From CTSoil-075 sp964292325 (lineage in GTDB: Bacteria > Bacillota > Negativicutes > DSM-13327): a stretch of DNA of 32,106 nucleotides. The stretch is taken from contig CAXYVG010000039.1 in assembly GCA_964292325.1 (NCBI GenBank), positions 1 to 32,106 on the forward strand, given 5' to 3'. The position numbers were made by a program, and so were the translations under genes. Of this stretch, positions 25,196-32,106 are shown in pieces. The notes below the pieces were generated by a model. The model did not search any database and was not told the DNA's origin. It saw only the letters and a list, made by a program, of their open reading frames with translations. Position 1 is the stretch's first letter. Every line of letters begins with the position of its first letter.

Positions 25196-25364
25196 TATAC
25201 ATCCCCCTATTCATTTACTTTTTCTTCTCTAGATAAACATATATTAATTATTCATTACTTATACTGATATATTTTATTGCAAAATTCCTATATTGGCAAG
25301 TTTTATCTACACTGCACTAAAGTACAAGTACTCAACATGTATTAGTAAAGTTTTAACGTACCAT

Positions 25365-25432
25365 CGAAAGACGTTTCGGATAACCCTGGGATCGAATAAT
25401 AGTCCCAGCCGTATATCTGTGACGGCTGAGAC
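25365..25432. other. Structured element with mutually exclusive hairpins
   Basis: An 11-bp GC-rich stem is formed by 25402-25412 and 25422-25432 (GTCCCAGCCGT with ACGGCTGAGAC, one G-U as minus RNA). Its arm at 25403-25408 can instead pair with CTGGGA at 25386-25391, and a third stem CGAAA/TTTCG lies at 25365-25378. It sits 23 nt past the chemoreceptor stop and within the 259-nt leader of the LivJ-type gene. It could be a terminator without a T-run, an attenuator or a small-ligand leader. No known riboswitch consensus was recognised. Confidence 0.45.
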
Positions 25433-25454
25433 CTTCTTACATAACTACTTCATT

Positions 25455-27176
25455 TTAAACCTTAAACTTACCGATTGCTGTGCGCAACTCTTCCGCCATT
25501 GTTGATAAGCTCTGACTGGAAGAAGCAATCTCTTCCATAGATGCTGATTGTTCTTCAGTAGCTGCCGATACCGTCTGAGCTTGTTCAGCAGATTTTTTGC
25601 TTTCCCTATCGATTTCCCGTACAGCATGTACCACCTGCTGGCTACCACTGGTGATCTCTTCAGTAGCAGCGGAGATCTCGTGAATTTGTTCAGACATCTT
25701 CTCAATCATTTTCATGATTTCTCGGAAACTCTCTCCAGCGACATTGACCACTTGTGTACCTATACTCACTTCTGTTTTGCCTTGGTTCATGTAGACTACA
25801 GCATTAATGGTTTTTCCCTGCACTTCAGTAATTAGATTTGCAATCTGCTTGGCTGCTTCCCCAGATTGCTCGGCGAGCTTACGGACCTCTTCGGCCACCA
25901 CAGCAAAACCGCGCCCTTGTTCTCCAGCCCTAGCAGCTTCAATAGCCGCATTCAATGCTAATAGATTGGTCTGTCCAGCGATGCTGGCGATAACTTCCAC
26001 AATCTGTCCAATTTCTTGGGATTTGCTCTCCAATTCGCTGATTACTACAGCTGTCTCAGTAGTTTTTTCCTCAATAACCATCATTTGTTTTACTGCTTTT
26101 TCTACAGCTTGTCCGCCATCACTTGCTGCACTAGCTGTTTTTTCTGCAGCAAGTGCTACAGTTTGAGCATTTTCTGCTACCTGCGCAATGCCTTGCGACA
26201 TTTGTCCCACTACATCTGTGGTCGAAGTGACTAAATGCAGTTGTTTTTCCGATCCTTGCGCTACTTGTGTTATCGACTCTGCCACTTGATTAGCAGCTTG
26301 GGCTGATTGTTCAGCACTGGCAGTAAGCTCCTCCGAGGAAGCTGCCAGATTCCCGGAGGTATTGGCTAAATTTTTTATTAATTTTTGCATATTTATATTT
26401 AGTATGTTAAAACATTTTCCTGTTGCTCCGAATTCATCCTTTCTTTCCATAAATTCGCTTGCTATCGATTTGGAAAAATCACCCTCCGCTATCATCGTAA
26501 GACGCATATCCATTAGAGCAAACGATGTAGTCATATATCTAGTAATCATCCACCCTATTATCATCACCAACACCACTGCCACTAACATAATAATGGCAAA
26601 TATCCATATAGCCTGCTTAAAATTCTCTTTGTTTGCTTTATTAATTTCGTCGGCTTCTTTTGCATTATACTCTGCCAGTTCCTTTAAACTTTTTTGAAAA
26701 GCTTCGCCATCTACTCTTGCCTTTCTATTATACACATCATAAGCTTCCGCATTTTTATTTTGCAGTGCAAGATTAATTGCTTCTTGCCTTCCTGTTCTAT
26801 ATTTATCCATACTATTGTGTAGTTTTTTTAATGTATCCACTTCAAAGCGATCTAATTTAGTTTTTTCATACTCAGCCAGGTTTTTTGTGAATACTTCTAC
26901 CCGCCTATCGATATCTTGCTTTAATCTTGTATTTTCATTGTCATCAGTAGCAAGCATTAAGTTATAGATATCAGCCTCAATAGCCCTGGCCTGACTACGA
27001 TTGTCGTTAAGCCATTCAATTGGCATTAACTTTTCTCTATACATTTCATCCATACCCTCATTGGCTTTTGACAAATAATGATATCCTGTAAATCCCACTG
27101 CCCCCAAAGAAATGACGGACACCACAATAAGTACCAGTAACTTGGCAAAAACTTTCATATTCCTCAACCAACTCAT
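25455..27176 (-). CDS. Methyl-accepting chemotaxis protein with helical-bundle sensor
   Basis: A 573-residue chemoreceptor. Membrane segment 1 lies at about 10-30. A helical periplasmic domain (about 35-185) of the 4HB_MCP type includes MYREKLMPIEWLNDNRSQARAIE-like sequence. Segment 2 (about 190-212), a degenerate HAMP region and the signalling hairpin follow, with tip NLLALNAAIEAARAGEQGRG. Its C-terminal segment (EEQSASMEEIASSSQSL, ending GKFKV) is nearly the same as that of the sCache receptor, suggesting recent sharing or gene conversion of the output module. The ATG follows AAAGGGGTG. Confidence 0.94.
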   Translation of the reverse strand: MSWLRNMKVFAKLLVLIVVSVISLGAVGFTGYHYLSKANEGMDEMYREKLMPIEWLNDNRSQARAIEADIYNLMLATDDNENTRLKQDIDRRVEVFTKNLAEYEKTKLDRFEVDTLKKLHNSMDKYRTGRQEAINLALQNKNAEAYDVYNRKARVDGEAFQKSLKELAEYNAKEADEINKANKENFKQAIWIFAIIMLVAVVLVMIIGWMITRYMTTSFALMDMRLTMIAEGDFSKSIASEFMERKDEFGATGKCFNILNINMQKLIKNLANTSGNLAASSEELTASAEQSAQAANQVAESITQVAQGSEKQLHLVTSTTDVVGQMSQGIAQVAENAQTVALAAEKTASAASDGGQAVEKAVKQMMVIEEKTTETAVVISELESKSQEIGQIVEVIASIAGQTNLLALNAAIEAARAGEQGRGFAVVAEEVRKLAEQSGEAAKQIANLITEVQGKTINAVVYMNQGKTEVSIGTQVVNVAGESFREIMKMIEKMSEQIHEISAATEEITSGSQQVVHAVREIDRESKKSAEQAQTVSAATEEQSASMEEIASSSQSLSTMAEELRTAIGKFKV

Positions 27177-27247
27177 ACATCAACACCCCTTTACTTATTA
27201 TTTTTTGTATATTCACTAGTCTTTATGATGGTTTGACTGGTGACCTG

Positions 27248-27388
27248 CTAAAAATTGAACTCAGGAAGGGCAATATCTATTCCAGCCCCTCCGGATTCAT
27301 TTGCTTGGATTGCTGCCGATGTTTGTTGCACCTGTGAAGACATCTGATTAATCAGTCCAAAATTTTCTTCGAAAGATTGTCCGGCACT
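27248..27388 (-). pseudogene. Chemoreceptor signalling-domain stump
   Basis: A minus-strand frame without a start ends at TAG (27248-27250). Its first half, SAGQSFEENFGLINQMSSQV, lines up with AGESFREIMKMIEKMSEQI of the intact receptor just downstream, followed by a SAA as in SAATEE. The rest (GGAGIDIALPEFNF) is not typical receptor sequence. Upstream it is cut off exactly where the HD-GYP tail ends. It is probably the remnant of a deleted receptor gene. Confidence 0.6.
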
Positions 27389-27524
27389 ATTTATTATTTA
27401 GCTGTTCCTCTTTAAATATAAGAAAAGCTTTAACCAATGAAGGATCAAAATGCGTCTCTGCGCCTTGGCTGATTACTTGTAGTGCCGAGCGATTGTCATT
27501 TTGTATACAAGCATTAATATTATC
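27387..27524 (-). pseudogene. HD-GYP phosphodiesterase C-terminal stump
   Basis: A 45-codon minus-strand frame ends at TAG (27387-27389) and has no start codon or ribosome site. It contains ALQVISQGAETHFDPSLV followed by KAFL, the characteristic end of HD-GYP domains (GtxFDPxxVxAFL), which hydrolyse c-di-GMP. The catalytic HD and GYP parts are absent. Its stop codon overlaps the first codon of the chemoreceptor stump, so a deletion appears to have fused two gene ends. Confidence 0.65.
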
Positions 27525-27573
27525 TCACATTTGCATTAATCGACACAATTCGCAAAAATGCCCAAACTTTGCA

Positions 27574-27628
27574 AGTAATAACTAAACAACCATTATCCAA
27601 ATTGGATAATGGTTGTTTAGTTATTACT
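27574..27628 (-). repeat. 55-bp near-perfect palindrome, likely terminator of the PAS regulator
   Basis: 27574-27600 is the exact reverse complement of 27602-27628, a 27-bp perfect inverted repeat around a single A. It begins inside the regulator gene, covering its TAA stop (27624-27626). As RNA it forms a very long hairpin without a T-run, and as DNA it could extrude a cruciform. Its core (ATTATCC..GGATAATG..TTGTTT) resembles the weaker hairpin after the upstream paralogue at 29794. Confidence 0.85.
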
Positions 27629-29564
27629 CTCTCATCAGTTTTTTTAGTCTTATGGCTATGCCTAATGCCATACGCGTATCATCCACATTAAGATTCACCT
27701 GCAACAGTTTCTCAATTCGCCGTTGCCGGAACAATATGGTTTTGGGATGCAACTGTAGTTTATCCGCTTTCTCCCTAATACTGGATTTTCGCAACAGTTC
27801 TTCCAACGTTTCCAGAAAGTTGGTCATTTTTTCCTGATCATACTTAATTATGGCACCAATATTTCTTTCAACAAACTCTGCAGTAACTTCTTTTCCTACA
27901 GTTCCCGGAAGAAACTGAAATATACCGGCTTCCCGATAGCAAACAATCCGTTCATCCCCAAATGCCTCATATCGCCCGGCAATTGCCGCATTTAACGCCT
28001 GCCGGTAACCCTGTTGTATTTCGGTAAAATCAGCTTGCACCTCACTAATCCCTATATACATTGCTAAATCAGCTTCGTTTGTTTGCAGTTTTGCACTAAC
28101 TTGAGCCGCCAGCTCTTTACAATATTCCCAATTGTGTAGTTCTGCACGACACACCACGCCAATGCCCTCCTGACAATCCCAGACAAGCAAATTCAAAAAG
28201 TCACTCGCCTTGGCAATCAGCCTATATTTTAGTTTATGAATAGCATGGCTTTCTTCTAACACACTCTGCTTATCACCAACTTCAAACCGGTCACTTGCAA
28301 TAATCATCACAAAAAATGCCGCATCAAAATCCATCCCAAACCCCTTAGCGGCACGTTGGACTTCTTTAGCCCCTTTCTTTTTCCCCTGAATAATATCGTT
28401 AATGAAATCGCTTCTACGCCTGAGTTCATAAGTTAATTGCAACATTTCCTCTGCTTTTCGTTGTTCAGTGATATCGACTGCCACTACAGCCACTGTCCTT
28501 TTGCCGTTAACCAAATAGCTCATCGGCGCCAAACGCCTTTCGATTACTCGCTGCTGTTGCCCAAAGGTTACTTCACCGGTAAAACATTGCGGTATTCCTA
28601 AAGATATAGTCTGTCGCACTTCGTCCAGTAAAACTCTGGCCTCCTCCGCCTCAAATGCCTCTCTAATCAAACCGCCTTTGATTATTTTTCCCGCTAATAT
28701 CCGTAAACTTCCCTTGCCAAACTGTTCAATATACCGCCCATCCTCGTCAATGATAAAACTGACATCCTGTACAGCCTGCGCAAAATCCTTCAGCTTCCTT
28801 TCGCTTGCCCGCAGTATTTCTTCCATGTGTTTACGATCAGTAATATCAAGACTTAGCCCCACTATGCGTATAGGTTTTCGCCTTGCGTCATACACGACCT
28901 TACACTTGGATAAAATCCAATGATAACCACCATCCTTATGCCTCAGCCGATATTCTAAATCATACTTTTCTGTTTTTCCGTTCCAATTCTTTGCACGCGC
29001 CTTTTTTATTCGCGCCGAGTCATCGGGATGCATAAAGCTAAACCACTTGCTAAATTCAGCAATTTCATCCCTTTCATAGCCGACAAACTCATTCCATATT
29101 CCACAATCATACATTCGATCACTGGCCATATCCCACTCCCAAATCCCCACCATCGCCCAATCTTTACTCCACATCCACAACTCACGTTGCCTCAATTTTT
29201 CTGTTTCCGCTTTTTTTATCTCTGTCAAATCAGTAATGCTAGCAAGAAACAGCTCCTCTTCAGCTACTGACTCAAAAGATACCTCAACATCTCTAATTTC
29301 TCCGTTTTTTAACCGGTGTTGAATACTAACAGGAGTAGTTTGGATTTTTGCGCCGATCATAGTCATTGGCACCGCTGTTGTTTTCTGCGTGACTGGATTA
29401 AGCTCAAAAAATTTCATATGTTTTAGTTCTGCCGCAATATATCCATAAAAATTTTCCGCCGCCTGGTTAACATCCAGGATATATCCCGTATGTGGATCAA
29501 AAACAAGCATTACTACCGGGCTCCGATTAAAAATCTGCTGGTATATAGAATTGTCAATATTCAT
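27624..29564 (-). CDS. Three-PAS sensor with PucR/CdaR-type DNA-binding C-terminus (copy 1)
   Basis: A 646-residue cytoplasmic regulator with three PAS domains (about 8-120, 125-250, 258-375). The second is PAS_3-like (EYRLRHKDGGYHWILSKCKVV), and a DITDRK/DITEQR linker follows each. A degenerate GGDEF-like CdaR domain (about 390-525) and a C-terminal PucR HTH (about 565-640, SSIREKADKLQLHPKTILFR) complete it. No histidine kinase, receiver or sigma-54 domain is present, so it is probably a one-component transcription factor. The ATG follows GGATGGGG. It lies 268 nt after its paralogue; that gap has a weak hairpin followed by seven T on the minus strand. Ligand and targets are unknown; PucR-type proteins often control catabolic genes. 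Confidence 0.88.
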   Translation of the reverse strand: MNIDNSIYQQIFNRSPVVMLVFDPHTGYILDVNQAAENFYGYIAAELKHMKFFELNPVTQKTTAVPMTMIGAKIQTTPVSIQHRLKNGEIRDVEVSFESVAEEELFLASITDLTEIKKAETEKLRQRELWMWSKDWAMVGIWEWDMASDRMYDCGIWNEFVGYERDEIAEFSKWFSFMHPDDSARIKKARAKNWNGKTEKYDLEYRLRHKDGGYHWILSKCKVVYDARRKPIRIVGLSLDITDRKHMEEILRASERKLKDFAQAVQDVSFIIDEDGRYIEQFGKGSLRILAGKIIKGGLIREAFEAEEARVLLDEVRQTISLGIPQCFTGEVTFGQQQRVIERRLAPMSYLVNGKRTVAVVAVDITEQRKAEEMLQLTYELRRRSDFINDIIQGKKKGAKEVQRAAKGFGMDFDAAFFVMIIASDRFEVGDKQSVLEESHAIHKLKYRLIAKASDFLNLLVWDCQEGIGVVCRAELHNWEYCKELAAQVSAKLQTNEADLAMYIGISEVQADFTEIQQGYRQALNAAIAGRYEAFGDERIVCYREAGIFQFLPGTVGKEVTAEFVERNIGAIIKYDQEKMTNFLETLEELLRKSSIREKADKLQLHPKTILFRQRRIEKLLQVNLNVDDTRMALGIAIRLKKLMRE

Positions 29565-29793
29565 AACTTTTTCCCCATCCTACTATTCTACTGCTATTTC
29601 CACCCTTTTTAGTTGACATACATCAAAAAAAGCCTCCGCTACCTTGGCTAAAGCCTGACATTAAAATATAAAATTCCCGTATTGTTAACTAAAATCTCTG
29701 ACAAAACCACATTATACTGTAAACATTTGCTTATTATATTATCTCATTATTATACAATTGTGCGCAACTTGCATAATAATGATTATGGAATTT

Positions 29794-29821
29794 AAAACAA
29801 ACATTATCCAAAAATGATAAT
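29794..29821 (-). terminator. Weak terminator of the upstream PAS regulator
   Basis: ATTATC (29803-29808) pairs with GATAAT (29816-29821). On the minus strand the stem is followed by GTTTGTTTT (complement of 29794-29802). It lies 12 nt past the stop at 29833. Confidence 0.55.
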
Positions 29822-29832
29822 ACCCCCTTAGA

Positions 29833-31833
29833 TCAATCCAGTTTTATTATTTTTTTTAATTTTATTGCGATACTCAAAGCCAAGCAAATATCATCATCAT
29901 TTAAATTAACTCCTAGAATCCTTTCAATTCGCTGTTGCCGGAATAAAATGGTTTTAGGATGCAACTGCAGTTTGTCGGCCTTTTCCCGGACGCTGGAATG
30001 ATGCAGCAATTCTTCCAATGTCGCTAAGTAATTATTTTGTTTTTCTCGATCATATTTAATTATCTTACCAATTGTTCTCTCAACAAAATCTATCACCACT
30101 TCCGTTTCTAAAGCCTCGGGCAGAAATTGAAATATACCCGCTTCTCGATAATGAACAATTCTTTCTTCACCTTTTGTTTGGCATTGGCAGCGTGCCGCAA
30201 TCGTAGCATTTAGCGCTTGGCGATAAAGTTTTTTTATTGCCGCAGAGCCGGTATCCACTTCACTGATGCCAATATAATTTGTTAGATTGAAACTATGTTC
30301 CAGCAAGCGTATATTGATAACTGTGGCATAGTTTTTACATTCTTCCCAGTTCTGGGATTCCGTGCAACACAATATGCCAATACCTTCTCGGCAGTCCCAC
30401 GCCATCAACTTTGGCAAATTACTCAGCACACCAATCAGTTCGTCTTTAAGTTCTTGCACTGTGCAATTTTCCGCTGAAATACTGCGCTTATCACTATCTG
30501 TAAATTCATCGCTGACAATGACCATCACAAAAAATGGGGTGTTAAAATCTATTCCCATGCTTTGCATCGCATATGGAAGTTCTTTATCCTCTCTTATTTT
30601 TTCATGAATGACATCGTTAATATAATCGCTTCTGCGCCTGAATTCATAAGCCAAACGCAATTTTTTTTCCGTCTCCCGTTGCTTGGTGATATTAAGCGAT
30701 ACAACAGCTACTGTACGCTTACCGTTAGCCAGATAACGCATTGGCGCCATACGCCGTTCGATTAATATTTTTTCCTGTCCAAACGTAAGTTCATAGACAG
30801 CATACCGCGGTCTTCCCTGGTCAAGAGTCTGCCGCACTTCATTTAACAAAAAATCAGCATCCTCCTTTGCAAAGACTTCACTAATCAGACAGCCTCTGAT
30901 TTCTTTGCCACGCTTCGCAAAATAATTATCGCCAAAACATTCAATATAACGCCCATCTTCATCAATTATAGAAGCAACTTCCGGTATAGCTTGCGCAAAG
31001 TCTTTCAACTTCATTTCACTTTCCAGCAGTATTTGTTCCTCGCGTTTACGACGGGTAATATCTATACTCAAGCCGATTAACCGTATGGGTTTTTGGGCAT
31101 CGTCATAAATAACCTTGCATTTAACCCATATCCAACGATATTCGCCATCATTGTGCCGCAAACGATACTCGGTCTCAAAAGTTTCTGCATTACCCTTCCA
31201 ACATTCCCGCTGTATTTTTTCTTGCTCCAGTACATCATCAGGATGCAGCAGACTTTTCCATGTCTCATAATTAACGATTCCTTCATACCCGGTTAAGGTC
31301 TTCCATATGACATTATCCTCCGTGGTGTTTTTGACCATGTCCCATTCCCAGGTTCCGACCTTAGCCCATTCTGCAAGCAGTGTAAACATTTTCCGGCTTG
31401 TCTGGCTCTCCCTTTCTGCCTTTAGCTTGTCGGTTATATCGACCACAATAGAAATAATCCGCTTATTTTCTCCTATGTGCACCAAACTGCAATATACTTC
31501 CACATCCCTAATTTCGCCACTTTTCAGTCTATGTTGCACTGCAAAAGGTTTATTATGCCTTCCACTGCCAACCTCATTGATTTCCGCCACTATTTTACTC
31601 TTCGCAGCCGGATTAATATCAAATAGTTGCATTTGTTTTAATTCTTCAATAGTATATCCATAGTATTTTTCTGCTGCCAGATTGGCGTCCAGAAAACTTG
31701 CTGTATCCGGGTCAATAACTATCATGACGGCAATACTATTCATAAAACCTTGCCGGTACCATTCATCATCCTTAAGCAACATTGGTTTTTCTGCGTTTTT
31801 TGATAAACTTTCGCTATAAGTGTTATTATTCAT
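29833..31833 (-). CDS. Three-PAS sensor with PucR/CdaR-type DNA-binding C-terminus (copy 2)
   Basis: A 666-residue paralogue of the gene at 27624, with the same architecture: three PAS domains (about 30-145, 150-275, 280-400), a CdaR-like degenerate GGDEF region (about 410-545) and a PucR HTH (about 585-660). The HTH segment SSVREKADKLQLHPKTILFR differs from copy 1 by one residue, while the first PAS domains have diverged more. This suggests that the two bind the same or similar DNA but respond to different signals. The ATG follows AAGGAGGAAAG, an ideal site. There is a 20-residue hydrophilic N-terminal extension relative to copy 1. Target genes are not identifiable in the window. Confidence 0.88.
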   Translation of the reverse strand: MNNNTYSESLSKNAEKPMLLKDDEWYRQGFMNSIAVMIVIDPDTASFLDANLAAEKYYGYTIEELKQMQLFDINPAAKSKIVAEINEVGSGRHNKPFAVQHRLKSGEIRDVEVYCSLVHIGENKRIISIVVDITDKLKAERESQTSRKMFTLLAEWAKVGTWEWDMVKNTTEDNVIWKTLTGYEGIVNYETWKSLLHPDDVLEQEKIQRECWKGNAETFETEYRLRHNDGEYRWIWVKCKVIYDDAQKPIRLIGLSIDITRRKREEQILLESEMKLKDFAQAIPEVASIIDEDGRYIECFGDNYFAKRGKEIRGCLISEVFAKEDADFLLNEVRQTLDQGRPRYAVYELTFGQEKILIERRMAPMRYLANGKRTVAVVSLNITKQRETEKKLRLAYEFRRRSDYINDVIHEKIREDKELPYAMQSMGIDFNTPFFVMVIVSDEFTDSDKRSISAENCTVQELKDELIGVLSNLPKLMAWDCREGIGILCCTESQNWEECKNYATVINIRLLEHSFNLTNYIGISEVDTGSAAIKKLYRQALNATIAARCQCQTKGEERIVHYREAGIFQFLPEALETEVVIDFVERTIGKIIKYDREKQNNYLATLEELLHHSSVREKADKLQLHPKTILFRQQRIERILGVNLNDDDICLALSIAIKLKKIIKLD

Positions 31834-31963
31834 ATACTTTCCTCCTTCTATAATCTCCTTCTATAATCTTAAATATTCTCTCACATACTCGCTATTTCGC
31901 AGTATTTCACATTTCAAAAATTCACTTTTATGCTATAGGAAAACTTGTAGAACCCGAAAAAGA

Positions 31964-32019
31964 TAAAAAAAGGGATAACCTCTCTACGCTGAACACTTCA
32001 GCTTGAAAAAATTGGTTAT
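31964..32019 (-). terminator. Strong minus-strand terminator upstream of the PAS regulator pair
   Basis: ATAACC (31975-31980) pairs with GGTTAT (32014-32019). Inside, GCTGAA/TTCAGC (31988-31993 with 31997-32002) and an AGAGA/TTTTT stretch extend the stem. On the minus strand it is followed by CCC and seven T. It ends a transcript coming from beyond the right edge, or attenuates the regulator gene 130 nt downstream. Confidence 0.75.
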
Positions 32020-32106
32020 TGCGGCCTAATGGAATCCACAAATAATGCAGTGGCCACCCTCCTATGTCTCACGGGGTCTCAGTATAATACTGGCCCTAAA
32101 TTCCCT
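32020..32106 (-). other. Unidentified structured sequence at the window edge
   Basis: Contains CAGTA/TACTG inside GGG...CCC (about 32077-32099) and CCAC/GTGG (about 32035-32052). All three minus-strand frames contain stops. One short frame ends GNLGPVLY followed by TGA and could be the very end of a gene lying mostly outside the window. Too little is present to classify. Confidence 0.3.

Noticed and set aside
25365..25432. c-di-GMP-I (GEMM) riboswitch near the chemoreceptor and LivJ genes
   Set aside because: The GAAA hairpin looked suggestive, but the conserved GGCAAACC and ACGCAAAGC segments are absent on both strands.
32020..32106. Fragment of 5S rRNA or a cobalamin riboswitch
   Set aside because: GAGACC and GCCACTG matches were short. 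The conserved GAAC, GAAGUUAAG and GGGAAGG blocks are missing, and helix pairings do not fit.
1..32106. CRISPR arrays, insertion sequences, prophage or restriction-type defence genes
   Set aside because: No regularly spaced repeats, transposase, integrase or phage-like reading frames were found on either strand.

Overview
The window reads as chromosomal DNA of a low-G+C, motile, fermentative Firmicute. A spore-forming Negativicute of the Pelosinus/Sporomusa type is plausible. This is an inference from BglG-type antitermination, an EIICBA glucose permease, a NikR/NikMNQO nickel importer, many chemoreceptors and AT-rich intergenic DNA; no marker gene here proves the taxon. Almost every gene lies on the minus strand. 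Only the AbrB-like membrane protein and the glucose PTS permease lie on the plus strand.

Layout. 1-128: tRNA-Leu(UAG) with its terminator. 228-1991: a PAS-GGDEF-EAL cyclic-di-GMP protein. 2270-3634: a D-2-hydroxyacid dehydrogenase and the zinc-ribbon protein YjdM. 3722-4865: an AbrB-type membrane protein behind its own promoter. 4890-8191: a compact nickel operon nikR-nikM-nikN-nikQ-nikO with a probable NikR operator over its promoter. 8322-9440: a pentapeptide-repeat protein. 9909-13150: a divergent antiterminator/glucose PTS pair; a 29-nt RAT-like site overlaps the 5' arm of a terminator ahead of ptsG. 13208-16698: hisC, a rhomboid-TPR protease, and a zinc-ribbon membrane protein whose soluble part looks scramblase/Tubby-like. 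16898-18661: a sCache chemoreceptor. 19027-20174: 6-phosphofructokinase starting at TTG, overlapped by a 23-codon leader ORF. 20328-22349: a four-helix-bundle chemoreceptor followed by a STAS protein. 22495-23472: L-asparaginase. 23554-23992: two unassigned short coding-like scraps between terminators. 24032-25195: an orphan LivJ-type lipoprotein. 25455-27176: a third chemoreceptor. 27248-27524: two fused gene stumps, an HD-GYP tail joined to a chemoreceptor tail. 27574-31833: two tandem paralogous PAS3-PucR-type regulators. 31964-32106: a terminator and unidentified structured sequence at the window edge.

How the parts fit. Three themes can be read: metal and sugar uptake with cis-acting control visible in the DNA (NikR operator, RAT/terminator); central carbon and nitrogen metabolism (PFK, asparaginase, HisC); and a sensory stretch from about 16.9 to 31.8 kb with three chemoreceptors, a STAS protein, an orphan solute-binding lipoprotein, two PAS regulators and receptor/HD-GYP debris. 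That stretch looks like it has been reshaped by duplication and deletion. I saw no CRISPR array, no recognisable transposase, and no clearly unprecedented multi-gene system. The least conventional pieces are the rhomboid/zinc-ribbon pair, the phosphofructokinase leader ORF, and the tandem PAS-PucR regulators with related downstream hairpins.
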